Position numbers and translations under genes: made by a program. A DNA stretch of 64,000 nucleotides from Planctomycetia bacterium (GTDB lineage Bacteria; Planctomycetota; Planctomycetia; Pirellulales; Thermoguttaceae): the NCBI GenBank assembly GCA_030539035.1, contig JAUNSU010000002.1:1-64000 (forward strand). The letters are read 5' to 3'. Below the pieces are notes generated by a model that had not been told where the DNA came from, ran no database searches, and saw nothing but the letters and a program-made list of their open reading frames with translations. Positions 28,096 through 36,839 of the stretch are shown here, piece by piece (the stretch's first letter is position 1; each line of letters opens with the position of its first letter).

Positions 28096-29886
28096 ATGTA
28101 CAAATTACTTTTAACCTGGCGCTATCTTTTAACGCGGTATATCGCGCTGGTAAGCGTGATCAGCGTTACTTTGGGCGTTGCGACCATGATCATCGTCAAT
28201 GCGGTAATGCTCGGATTCTCCCGGGAGATGGAAACCCGTATCCATGGAGTTCTGTCCGACGTTACCATCAGCTCCCGATCCAGTTTAAGAGGATTTGACG
28301 ACGTTGATGCACGGGTCAAAGACGCTCTGAATGTCGCCGGCGATATGATCGAAGCGATTACACCTACGGTTACCACGCCCGGGCTCCTCAGTTTTGAAGT
28401 CCTTGGAGGGGAAGTGATTACGCGGCAGGTCCAGATCATCGGGATCTCCGGGATCACTCATGAAAAAGTAACCTCGATCTCCCAATTTTTGCAGCATCCG
28501 GAAAACCGGAAACATCTTTCCTTCCTTCTTCGGGAAGATCATTATGATACATTTAATCCGGAGATTGGGGAAACTGCGATTCGTCGGCCCGCCCTGGAAG
28601 AGGGAGGATGGATCCACAGACGCCTGGTTGCCCGACGGGAAAAGGCGTGGGAAGCGGAACGCCAGCGTCAAAAAGAGATCGTGCGCAATTTACCAACTCC
28701 GCAATCGGATCACGATCCGCTTGTTGCGTCTCCCAATCCGGTCCCTCCCCCGCCTCTTGCCGCGCCGGGATCTCTTCCCGCCGCAAATTCCAAGAAGCAG
28801 GAGAGCCGTTCCTCAAAAGCGGGAACCCCGGATCCTTATAAAGAAGTATTGAAAAATCTTCCGGCCAAGCCCTCGTTTAATACGGATGTGAATTCCGATC
28901 CGGATTCTCCCAACGCGGTTCCAACACCGGTCTTGGATTCACCGCTGGACGATTATGAACAGTTCCAGGTCAAATTCGACAAGGAAACCCAACAGGAAAC
29001 GGGGGCGATTGTTGCCGTGGGTATTGTCTCCGGACTTCGGCGCAAAATCAAGGATCCGGAAACAGGAAAATCGTATTTTCAGGAACGGCTGACGCGTGTT
29101 CCCGGTGATGATATTACCCTTTCTTTCCTTGCGGTTGGTGCGGAAAATTCCCTTCCGCGAATTGTTTACGACCGTTTTACCATCACCGATCTTTACGAGT
29201 GCCGGATGACCGAATACGACGAAACGTTCGTCTTCGTTCCCATCGAACGCCTTCAGGAACTTCGAAACATGATCGCGCCGAATGGGACCCGATTGGCAAC
29301 CCATCTGCTCATAAAGGCCAAGCCGGGTATTCGAATCGAAAAACTGAGAGATAAACTTCAGGAGAGCAAGGAGTTTCCTCCCGCCCTCTTCGAAGTGGAA
29401 ACCTGGAGAGATCAGCAGGCAATGATGCTGGCCGCAGTTTCCACCGAACTGTCGATTCTGAACGTCCTCCTTTTCCTCATTATCGCGGTTGCAGGATTCG
29501 GTATTTTGGCGATCTTCTTTATGATCGTTGTGGAAAAAACGCGTGATATCGGCATTTTGAAATCGCTGGGGGCCAGCTCGCTGGGGATCATGCAGATCTA
29601 TCTCGGATACGGACTCGCATTGGGAATTGTCGGATCCGGGCTCGGCTTGATCCTGGGCCTGGAATTCGTCCATCATATCAATGATATCGCCGCTTTTCTC
29701 TCAAAAATCATGGGACATGAAGTCTTCGACCCGGCGATTTATATGTTCCATGAAGTTCCCGCGATAGTGGAGCCCTATACGGTCTTTTGGATCATGCTTG
29801 GCGCCATTTTTATCGCCGTTTTATCCGGAATACTTCCCGCCCTGCGGGCCGCCCGGCTCAATCCGGTCGATGCACTTCGTGTTTAA
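28096..29886 (+). CDS. LolC/E-type ABC transporter permease (FtsX/MacB family)
   Basis: The protein has 596 residues, larger than LolC/E (about 400-415). One membrane segment near residues 15-37 is followed by a MacB-like periplasmic domain, which has a long Pro/Ser/Lys-rich insertion (about 195-285), and three C-terminal membrane segments (about 455-485, 505-530, 560-585) with EKTRDIGILKSLGAS and PALRAARLNPVDALRV, both typical of FtsX permeases. It lies 12 nt before its probable ATPase and likely extracts lipoproteins or another lipid-linked substrate from the inner membrane. Confidence 0.88.
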   Translation: MYKLLLTWRYLLTRYIALVSVISVTLGVATMIIVNAVMLGFSREMETRIHGVLSDVTISSRSSLRGFDDVDARVKDALNVAGDMIEAITPTVTTPGLLSFEVLGGEVITRQVQIIGISGITHEKVTSISQFLQHPENRKHLSFLLREDHYDTFNPEIGETAIRRPALEEGGWIHRRLVARREKAWEAERQRQKEIVRNLPTPQSDHDPLVASPNPVPPPPLAAPGSLPAANSKKQESRSSKAGTPDPYKEVLKNLPAKPSFNTDVNSDPDSPNAVPTPVLDSPLDDYEQFQVKFDKETQQETGAIVAVGIVSGLRRKIKDPETGKSYFQERLTRVPGDDITLSFLAVGAENSLPRIVYDRFTITDLYECRMTEYDETFVFVPIERLQELRNMIAPNGTRLATHLLIKAKPGIRIEKLRDKLQESKEFPPALFEVETWRDQQAMMLAAVSTELSILNVLLFLIIAVAGFGILAIFFMIVVEKTRDIGILKSLGASSLGIMQIYLGYGLALGIVGSGLGLILGLEFVHHINDIAAFLSKIMGHEVFDPAIYMFHEVPAIVEPYTVFWIMLGAIFIAVLSGILPALRAARLNPVDALRV

Positions 29887-29898
29887 GGAACTTGCCGT

Positions 29899-31128
29899 AT
29901 GGAAAATACTCCCGAACGATCTTTAAAGAAAATAAGAGAACAGAACTCTTCTTCGGTTTTATCCGATCTGCTGAATCAGTCCCATCAGGAAACCCTGAAC
30001 GACAGTGTAAAGGAAATCAATCCCAAAGATCATGATAAAAGAAAAGAGGCCAGAACGGCCGAACGAATAAAGGAGCCGCATACGGACAAAGAGAGCGCGA
30101 TTCCTGCTGAAAGCGAACCGTCTTCCGCGCCGGGATCCGATCCGAATCCCGCTTCCGATTCCCCGAAAGAAAAGATCCGGGAACTTGTCCGGCAATTGAC
30201 CGATGGTCCGAAAACGCCGATCCGATCCGCAGACGGACATTATGAAAGACTTTCGGATTCTTCGGACACTCTTCCGAACTCCGAATCCTTTCTTTCTGAT
30301 CTTTCCCCGGAAAAGAGATCAGAGAAAAACGGCGATCCTCCCCATCCGCAAACAACTTCCCCGGAAGTGGCGGAAAATTTGCGTTCCCGGGAATCGGCAC
30401 TTCCAAAAAGAGAACCAAGAGTTCTTCCTGATGATTCTCCGATTCTTTTGGAAGTAAGGGACCTTTGCAAAGGATACATCAAGGCCAAGAAATTGATCCC
30501 TGTTCTTCAAGGGATCAGTATTCAGATCAAGCAGGGAGAATTCCTTGCGGTGGTCGGGCAGAGCGGATCCGGTAAAAGTACCCTGCTCCATCTGATGGGA
30601 ACATTGGATCGCCCGGATTCGGGAACGATCTGCTTCGACGGACAGCGAACGGACAATCTGCCCGCATCCAAAAGGGACTTTATCCGCAATCATTATATCG
30701 GAATGATCTTCCAATTTTATCATCTGATTCCCGAGATGACCACTTTGGAAAACGTAATCGCCCCTTTAATGATCCGTGATTCGATCCTGGGCTATTTTCG
30801 CAATCGGAGTAAATACCGGAAACAGGCCGCGGAATTACTGGATCTGGTCGGTCTTTCCCATCGTTTAAAACATCGTCCGAATGAACTTTCCGGGGGAGAG
30901 ATGCAGCGGGCCTCCATTGCGCGCGCCCTGATCACGGATCCCAGGGTACTGCTGGCCGATGAACCGACCGGGAATCTGGATTCCAAAACCTCGCTCGGAA
31001 TTACCCGGCTGCTTCAGGATCTGAATCGCGAAAAAGGATTAACCGTGGTAATGGTAACCCACGATATGAGCCAAACGGAAGGAACGGATCGAATCATTCG
31101 CCTTGTCGACGGCCAAATCGCCGATTAA
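29899..31128 (+). CDS. LolD-type ABC transporter ATPase with long disordered N-terminal extension
   Basis: The protein has 409 residues. The ATPase proper starts around residue 185 (LLEVRDLCKGYIK) with Walker A GQSGSGKST, Q-loop FQFYHLIPEMT, signature LSGGEMQRASIARAL, Walker B VLLADEPTGNLDSKT and the switch VTHDM. This is the LolD/MacB subfamily. The first 180 residues are rich in Ser, Glu, Lys, Arg and Pro with no fold signs; such an extension is unusual. It partners the permease immediately upstream. Confidence 0.9.
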   Translation: MENTPERSLKKIREQNSSSVLSDLLNQSHQETLNDSVKEINPKDHDKRKEARTAERIKEPHTDKESAIPAESEPSSAPGSDPNPASDSPKEKIRELVRQLTDGPKTPIRSADGHYERLSDSSDTLPNSESFLSDLSPEKRSEKNGDPPHPQTTSPEVAENLRSRESALPKREPRVLPDDSPILLEVRDLCKGYIKAKKLIPVLQGISIQIKQGEFLAVVGQSGSGKSTLLHLMGTLDRPDSGTICFDGQRTDNLPASKRDFIRNHYIGMIFQFYHLIPEMTTLENVIAPLMIRDSILGYFRNRSKYRKQAAELLDLVGLSHRLKHRPNELSGGEMQRASIARALITDPRVLLADEPTGNLDSKTSLGITRLLQDLNREKGLTVVMVTHDMSQTEGTDRIIRLVDGQIAD

Positions 31129-31212
31129 ACAGATCAATCGCCGTATAGATCCAATATTTCACCGTACAGGCGGTCCCTGATAATATTATCAGAGATTTTC
31201 TTTATCGTTCTC

Positions 31213-31241
31213 TTGTCAAATACCTTTAAAGAGAGTACAAT
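31213..31241 (+). promoter_or_regulatory. Sigma-70 type promoter for ilvE
   Basis: TTGTCA (31213-31218) and TACAAT (31236-31241) are spaced by 17 nt, 84 nt before the ilvE ATG. This is close to consensus and separates ilvE transcription from the ABC operon. Confidence 0.6.
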
Positions 31242-31324
31242 GGGGTAAATTGGTTTTCACTCTGTTCGTTTGGCTTTTTTTCAACGGCAGGGTTTTATTA
31301 TTTATTGGGAGAAGGACGGGAAAA

Positions 31325-32191
31325 ATGGCTCTAAAAATCTACATTAACGGGGAATTTTTTGATGAAGCGAACGCCAAGATCAGCGTTTTCGACCATGGTT
31401 TTCTCTATGGGGACGGGATCTTCGAAGGAATGCGGAGCTATTCCGGTAAAGTATTTCGCCTGAATGAACACATGAACCGCCTTTGGGATTCCGCGAAAAG
31501 TCTTTTCTTTGAAATTCCGATCACCAAACAGCAGATGAAAGACGCGATTTATGAAACCTTGAAGGTCAATAATATCGAAAACGGATATATTCGCCTTATC
31601 GTTACCCGGGGCGAAGGAACCCTCGGTTTGGATGCCCACCTTTGTAAAAAACCGCAAATTGTGATCATCGCCAACGCGTTAAAGCTCTATTCTGCCGACT
31701 TCTACGAGAAGGGAATAAAAATAGTAACCGCAAGTACGATCCGCGTTCCGGCCGACTCCCTCAACGCACGCGTCAAATCCTTGAACTATCTCAATAATAT
31801 CCTCGCAAAAATCGAAGGACATGTCGCCGGCTGCGAAGAGGCAATGATGCTCAATCATAAAGGAGATGTCGCCGAATGCACCGGAGATAATATCTTTATC
31901 GCGAAAAACGGATATTTGAGAACGCCTCCGATCGACGCCTGTCTTCTTGAAGGGGTTACCCGAAATGCCGTGATCGATGTCGCGAAAAAATTGGGATACG
32001 AAGTCAAAGAAGCCGCCTTTACACGACATGATGTCTACTGCGCCGACGAATGTTTTATGACCGGAAGCGCCGCGGAACTGATCCCCGTTATCGAAGTCGA
32101 TGGTCGGGCGATCGGAACCGGAAAACCGGGCGAAATCACTAAAAAAATCCTCGAAGCCTTCCGAAAATTGGTCGTTTCCGAAAACGATTAG
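31325..32191 (+). CDS. ilvE: Branched-chain-amino-acid aminotransferase (class IV)
   Basis: The start at 31325 lies behind GGGAGAAGGACGGGAAAA and gives 288 residues; the reading frame above it spans the promoter. INGEFFDEANAKISVFDHGF and LYGDGIFEGMRSY are class IV aminotransferase starts. The PLP lysine is in RVKSLNYLNNILAKIEG, followed by EECTGDN-like AECTGDNIFI and FMTGSAAELIPV. The protein fits IlvE; D-amino-acid transaminase or aminodeoxychorismate lyase are less likely alternatives. Confidence 0.9.
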   Translation: MALKIYINGEFFDEANAKISVFDHGFLYGDGIFEGMRSYSGKVFRLNEHMNRLWDSAKSLFFEIPITKQQMKDAIYETLKVNNIENGYIRLIVTRGEGTLGLDAHLCKKPQIVIIANALKLYSADFYEKGIKIVTASTIRVPADSLNARVKSLNYLNNILAKIEGHVAGCEEAMMLNHKGDVAECTGDNIFIAKNGYLRTPPIDACLLEGVTRNAVIDVAKKLGYEVKEAAFTRHDVYCADECFMTGSAAELIPVIEVDGRAIGTGKPGEITKKILEAFRKLVVSEND

Positions 32192-32229
32192 TTCTCCCCA
32201 GGACAAGCTCGCAGAATAAACAGGTAAAA

Positions 32230-33603
32230 ATGGCCCCGCTTATTATCAGTGTATCCGGAATGAGAGGCGAGATCGGGACATCGTTGACTTTACACGATGT
32301 CAATCGATATGCGGTCACTTATTCCTCAACAGTCGAGGATTCCCGTCCTTTTTTAATCACTTGGGACTCGCGCCCTTCCGGACGGATCATTGCCGATTCC
32401 CTGCACGCCCATCTGAACGCGATCGGGCGAAATACAATCGACGGAGGGATCGCCGCAACGCCGACAACCGGAATACTGATTCGGAAACATGGTTGTGCGG
32501 GTGGGATTCAGATCTCCGCAAGCCATAATCCGGCCCCGTTTAACGGACTTAAACTTTTTTCTTCACTCGGACGGGTCATCCCCGCCCGGGAAGGCGAACA
32601 AGTTCTGAAAAGTTATTTGCATATCAATGAAGCCTTTTTTCATTGGGTGCCTTTTAACCAGCTGGGAAAAAAACAGGTTCTCGATGATACGATCGACGCT
32701 CATCTTGAAGCCGTATTGAAAACGGTCGATGCGGAGCGAATTCGCGAAAAGAAATTTCGGGTTCTTCTTGATTCCAATAATGGGTCGGGAAGTGTTCTCG
32801 GCATTCCTTTGCTCGAAGTACTTGGGTGTTCCATCGTTTCCTGCGGTGAATTTCAGAATGGAGATTTTTTGCATACGCCGGAACCGATCGGGGAAAATCT
32901 TGCCCCTATCGCCGATAAAGTTCGGGAAAGCGGTGTCGATATCGGGTTTTGCCAAGATCCTGATGCCGATCGTCTTGCGATCATCGATGCTTCCGGGCAT
33001 TATCCCGGCGAAGAGTGTACCGTTGCTTTGTGCGCACTGAATCTGCTGGAAAAAAGCCAAAATTCGGGCAGTTCCCAAGATCTTGTGATCAATTGCGCAA
33101 CGAGCCGGATGAGCGAAGATCTCGCGAACGAATTTCACGGATCGTGTTTTCGATCTGCGGTGGGAGAAGCCAACGTTGTCGATCTCCTTCTGGAAAAGAA
33201 AGCGCTTTTCGCGGGAGAAGGAAACGGCGGTCCGATCGATCCCCGTGTCGGCCTGGTTCGCGACAGTTTTGTCGGAATCGCGAATATCCTTGATCTGATG
33301 GCCCGACACGGTGAACCGGTTGCCCAACTGATCAATCATTTTGTCCCCTACTCCATTATCAAGCGGAAAATGCCCTTTCAACGAAATCGGCTTCCGGATC
33401 TTTTTCAGAGATTGGAAGAAAAATTTCCAGATCGGACAACAAGCCGTTTAGATGGATTAAGAATGGATGGTCCCGACTTTTGGGTCCTTGTCCGCTCAAG
33501 CAACACAGAACCGGTGATTCGGATTATTGCCGAAGCCCCCAGTAAAAACGCGGCGAATGCTCTTTGCGATGAGATAGAGAAAGTAATAGAGGTAATGCAA
33601 TGA
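32230..33603 (+). CDS. glmM: Phosphoglucosamine mutase/phosphomannomutase family
   Basis: The protein has 457 residues. The phosphorylated serine is S98 in ISASHNPAPFNGLK. The Mg2+ loop is DPDADRL, the sugar-binding loop is AGEGNGG, and the phosphate-binding loop is VRSSNTEPVIRI. It moves phosphate between C1 and C6 of hexose or glucosamine phosphates; GlmM is the likeliest assignment and would supply cell-wall precursors. The rpiB start overlaps its stop by 4 nt (ATGA). Confidence 0.88.
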   Translation: MAPLIISVSGMRGEIGTSLTLHDVNRYAVTYSSTVEDSRPFLITWDSRPSGRIIADSLHAHLNAIGRNTIDGGIAATPTTGILIRKHGCAGGIQISASHNPAPFNGLKLFSSLGRVIPAREGEQVLKSYLHINEAFFHWVPFNQLGKKQVLDDTIDAHLEAVLKTVDAERIREKKFRVLLDSNNGSGSVLGIPLLEVLGCSIVSCGEFQNGDFLHTPEPIGENLAPIADKVRESGVDIGFCQDPDADRLAIIDASGHYPGEECTVALCALNLLEKSQNSGSSQDLVINCATSRMSEDLANEFHGSCFRSAVGEANVVDLLLEKKALFAGEGNGGPIDPRVGLVRDSFVGIANILDLMARHGEPVAQLINHFVPYSIIKRKMPFQRNRLPDLFQRLEEKFPDRTTSRLDGLRMDGPDFWVLVRSSNTEPVIRIIAEAPSKNAANALCDEIEKVIEVMQ

Positions 33604-34067
33604 AAATCATGATCGGCAGCGATCACCATGGAGTCCGGACCCGTCTGAATGTCGGAGAATATATTCGCGGGTTTGGAAATGAAGTCGTCGATGTTGGACC
33701 GACCAACGATAATCCGGAACCGGTCGATTATCCTGATATCGCCGCGCAAATTGCCGAAGCGGTTTCTACCGGAAAAGCGGATCGCGGAATTCTGATCTGC
33801 GGGACCGGAATCGGAATGAGTATTGTCGCGAATAAATTCCCCGGAGTTCGCGCCGCGCCGGTTGCCGACGATGTTTCCGCGGAAATGAGCCGGCGGCATA
33901 ATGATCTGAACGTCCTTTGTTTGTCCGGCGATATGCTCACGGAAGAAACGATTGATCGATTGGTCGAGATCTGGTTGAAATCGGAATTCGCCGGAGGCCG
34001 GCATTTGCGCCGTCTGAATAAAATCACGGCCATTGAAAAAGAGCAGATCCAAAAAAACAAGCAATAG
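33600..34067 (+). CDS. rpiB: Ribose-5-phosphate isomerase B
   Basis: The protein has 155 residues, normal for RpiB/LacAB. MIGSDHHGVRTR, VDYPDIAAQIAEAV, RGILICGTGIGMSIVANKFPG and HNDLNVLCLSGDML are the family's signature stretches; the usual catalytic Cys is C in LICGTGIGMS. It interconverts ribose 5-phosphate and ribulose 5-phosphate. It is translationally coupled to glmM. Confidence 0.94.
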   Translation: MKIMIGSDHHGVRTRLNVGEYIRGFGNEVVDVGPTNDNPEPVDYPDIAAQIAEAVSTGKADRGILICGTGIGMSIVANKFPGVRAAPVADDVSAEMSRRHNDLNVLCLSGDMLTEETIDRLVEIWLKSEFAGGRHLRRLNKITAIEKEQIQKNKQ

Positions 34068-34125
34068 ATCTCATTTTGCCAAAATCGTTTTTTGAATGCG
34101 TCCAGGAAAATTTTCCGGAATCACA

Positions 34126-34151
34126 AAGCCCCTTTTCTTCAGGGGCTTTTT
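34126..34151 (+). terminator. Intrinsic terminator after rpiB
   Basis: AAAGCCCC, loop TTTTCTTCA, GGGGCTTTTT: a GC-rich stem followed by a T tract, 59 nt downstream of the rpiB stop codon. Confidence 0.85.
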
Positions 34152-34154
34152 ATC

Positions 34155-34603
34155 TTTAATGGAGCCAAACACCCTTTAACCCGGGGACAACGCGATTATT
34201 TCACCCGGCCGCTCCCGTATTCGGGTTCGAACCCTTTTCTGTGTTTTTGGTTCTTTTTGCACTGCGCTTACAGCGCGCTGTTTTTTTTGGGTACGTTGAC
34301 CCGGGGTGCCGGTCGCTTCGCTCCCTCTGCACCGGGCTGGCGGCGGGGCGCCGCTCCCAGTACGCGCTTCCGCGCGATAAAATATTCGCTCCCGTTGGTC
34401 GCTCGCTTCTTTGACGGTATCCCCCTATCGGGGCGCCGTTTATTGACCGTTCCAACCGGGTAAAGTAATATCATGATCCCCGGCGACCCCGCCGCCGCTC
34501 TGTGATGGAGTTGAAATTATAAAAAAGCTAATCTCCCATTAACCCGAGGAAGCGGAAAAAAACATCGATTTGTGTGTGCGGTTGGAATCCGAGCGCTGGG
34601 ACC
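34155..34603. repeat. Dispersed mosaic repeat R1, copy C
   Basis: Block a (about 34250-34312) keeps GCACTGCGCTTACAGCGCGC and the CCCGGGGTGCCG stretch. Block b (about 34498-34550) begins CTCTGTGATGGAGTTGAAAT, and block c ends at GAGCGCTGGGACC. The part between is diverged and GC-rich with short hairpins. The right end runs directly into half of an R2 element, and the two form one junction with no spacer. Confidence 0.8.
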
Positions 34604-34638
34604 GTGGTTCCAAACAAAAATACTTTTACAGTATGAGT
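34602..34638. repeat. Half copy of R2 (copy d) fused to R1
   Basis: CCGTGGTTCCAAACAAAAAT followed by ACTTTTACAGTATGAGT is the right end of R2. It gives the cleanest view of the 37-bp R2 end, matching the left ends of copies b and c after inversion. The left half is absent and is replaced by R1 sequence. The 440 bp that follow to the next gene are AT-rich and hold no gene I can support. Confidence 0.7.
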
Positions 34639-35003
34639 AATATTGATATGCGGTCCCCGGAAGGACTTTTTTTGATTATTATAATTGCGATCGATCGAAA
34701 ATACAAGAGAAATCTTCTTTTTCGAGCGATTTTTTTCGTTTTCGGACAAAATGCCCTCCCAATCTATTACCATAGAAGAGAAATTTAGAAATGTTTGCAG
34801 AATATTTGAGAATATTTTTCAAAATTTCAGAAATTGCATTTCGAGCCTTCCCGATTACCATGTTTTTACTTTATTTTACTTGTCCATAGCACCTATTTTA
34901 ACCACCTGCCGATGAACTGGATGAAAATTTTGCAAATATTTTAAAAAAAAGTTCAAGTCGGTCTTTACACGGTTGCCAAAAAACAGAACAATTAACCACT
35001 TAA

Positions 35004-35034
35004 TTTTCCAAGCCGCCTTTAAACACTTGGAAAA
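35004..35034 (+). promoter_or_regulatory. Leader hairpin upstream of the outer-membrane protein gene
   Basis: TTTTCCAAG (35004-35012) and CTTGGAAAA (35026-35034) form a perfect 9-bp stem with a 13-nt loop, 45 nt before the start codon. It lies in a long AT-rich region and could be an operator or an mRNA leader structure. Confidence 0.35.
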
Positions 35035-35079
35035 GGATTATAAAAATTTAAAAAACCAGGATAAACGGATCGATTTCCC

Positions 35080-36510
35080 ATGTTAAAAAAAGAAACAGTC
35101 AATTTTCATGCGTCTTCGCTTGTAAAAACACGGCATCTCGTCAAGTGGATCATCGTGTGTGTTTTCCTGTTGGCCTTTTTGGTGTTGATCACCACGGTAA
35201 AGGCGCAGGAAACTCCGCCGACGACAACCACCACGACGACCACAACAACGCCTGATCCGGAGGAGAATTCGTCCATTATCCATAAAAAGCGGAAAAGCGA
35301 CGATACTCCCACCCTGTATACCCATGGAGAAATTTACGCGTCGGAGATCAGTTTCTTTTATATGAACAATTTTCTTCGTATGCAGTCTCTTTCGGAGCAG
35401 CTTCGAAGAGTCCCACTGGTTACTTTTTCCGAAGCGGCCAGTTCGGAACAGGTTCCCGTTAATCCGGCGGCAGGCGCGGGATACGGGACCGGATACGGAG
35501 CGGGATACGGCGGATATGATACCGGCGGCATGAACTCCGCGCCCTATGGACCGGGATACGCGCCGATCTACGGTGATCCCTCGATGGGATATAATGGAGC
35601 ACCGATGGAAAGCGGGATCTATCGAGGCCAGCAAACAAACTACGGCGATCCCGGTACTCTGATCTATTCCGCCTTCGCGCAGGTGACGGGCGGAAAAGGA
35701 AAAGTCTCCGATCGAAAAGGATCGCTCGGATACGATACCGATCAACGGGGAATTATGGCCGGACTTGATCTGTTCGGCTGCACCGACTGCCGGTCCGGGC
35801 TCTTTTACTCCTATGATCAGGATAAGATCAAAAAAGCTCCCACTTATTTCGGAGATCTTAAAGCTAAAGATCATACACTTGGAATTTACCACTATTTCGG
35901 CGATGAATTCGTCTATAATATCTTGACCGTTCGCGGAAATTACGGAAAATGGCATACGAACCGGTCCATAATGACCACTCAGGACTTAACGTCGAATATG
36001 TCCTCCAAGCTCAATCATTACAGCGGCGGCGCCAGCTTTGAACGGGGAGCAAATTTCCATCTGGGAGACGCCTTTACGATCACTCCGCTGGGCGCCGTGG
36101 ATTACACCTATCTCTATCGAAAAGGGGGAACGGAAACCTATAATAATAATGATTCTCTCTACGCACTTCAGATCAAAAAGGGAAACTATCACAGCCTCCG
36201 ATCCATTTTGGGAGCAAAAGCCTCTTTGAATATGTATCCGGGATCGCAGGAATTAAGACTGATCGCTCAGGGAAACTGGTCCCATGAGTTTTTGAGCTAT
36301 ATCGATGGAAGAACAAAAATGAATTTTGTGGGAGAAACCAATCAATTCATCACCTATGGAAATACGATGGGACGCGATTGGGGCCTGATCGGCGGCGGTG
36401 TCGAATGGATTCCCTTCCCCCAATTTGTCCTCTACGTCAATTACGACTACATGAAAAACAAGTATCTCTCCCAGCATTACGGATACGGCGGGGTTAAATG
36501 GCGATGGTAA
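35080..36510 (+). CDS. Autotransporter-like outer-membrane beta-barrel protein
   Basis: The protein has 476 residues. A signal sequence or anchor (about 20-43) is followed by ten consecutive threonines, a Lys/Asp stretch, and a Gly/Tyr-rich repeat (GYGTGYGAGYGGYDTGG). From about residue 205 (YSAFAQVTGGKGKVSDRKGS) alternating amphipathic strands such as RGIMAGLDLF, LGIYHYFGDEF and WGLIGGGVEWIP fit an autotransporter-type beta barrel, ending in the aromatic VKWRW. No passenger domain is present beyond the linker. The following small gene starts 13 nt before its stop codon. Confidence 0.75.
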   Translation: MLKKETVNFHASSLVKTRHLVKWIIVCVFLLAFLVLITTVKAQETPPTTTTTTTTTTPDPEENSSIIHKKRKSDDTPTLYTHGEIYASEISFFYMNNFLRMQSLSEQLRRVPLVTFSEAASSEQVPVNPAAGAGYGTGYGAGYGGYDTGGMNSAPYGPGYAPIYGDPSMGYNGAPMESGIYRGQQTNYGDPGTLIYSAFAQVTGGKGKVSDRKGSLGYDTDQRGIMAGLDLFGCTDCRSGLFYSYDQDKIKKAPTYFGDLKAKDHTLGIYHYFGDEFVYNILTVRGNYGKWHTNRSIMTTQDLTSNMSSKLNHYSGGASFERGANFHLGDAFTITPLGAVDYTYLYRKGGTETYNNNDSLYALQIKKGNYHSLRSILGAKASLNMYPGSQELRLIAQGNWSHEFLSYIDGRTKMNFVGETNQFITYGNTMGRDWGLIGGGVEWIPFPQFVLYVNYDYMKNKYLSQHYGYGGVKWRW

Positions 36511-36830
36511 ACTTCGGTTCAGAAAATAAAATGTCCGCAGATCATCTCCTTATTAAACGGTGCATGGATTCCGAACCTTTCGCCTGGGAAGAGTTCGTCG
36601 ATCATTACATGGAACTCGTACTCATGATCATTCAGGAAACGGCCCGTCTGCGCGAACGGACACTTTCAGATGAAGAGCAGTGCGAACTCTGTGAAGCGGT
36701 TTTTCGATCTTTCCGATACAACCATTTTCAACTTCTGCGGGAATTCGATTTCCGCTCTTCCGCCGCCGCTTATTTGATCGTACTGATCCGGCGAATCGTA
36801 ATTGCTCTTGTAAAATGCTCCGCAGAATAA
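36498..36830 (+). CDS. Small protein resembling isolated sigma-70 region 2
   Basis: The protein has 110 residues. LIKRCMDSEPFAWEEFVDHY, then MELVLMIIQETARLRE and SAAAYLIVLIRRIVIALVK, match the layout of ECF sigma factor region 2 (core-binding helix and -10 recognition helix). There is no region 4. A GGGG site lies 8 nt before ATG 36498; a second ATG at 36531 fits the family start better but lacks such a site. It overlaps the outer-membrane protein gene by 13 nt and so may be coupled to it. It ends 9 nt from the convergent uppP. Confidence 0.65.
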   Translation: MAMVNFGSENKMSADHLLIKRCMDSEPFAWEEFVDHYMELVLMIIQETARLRERTLSDEEQCELCEAVFRSFRYNHFQLLREFDFRSSAAAYLIVLIRRIVIALVKCSAE

Positions 36831-36839
36831 ACCGGACGA

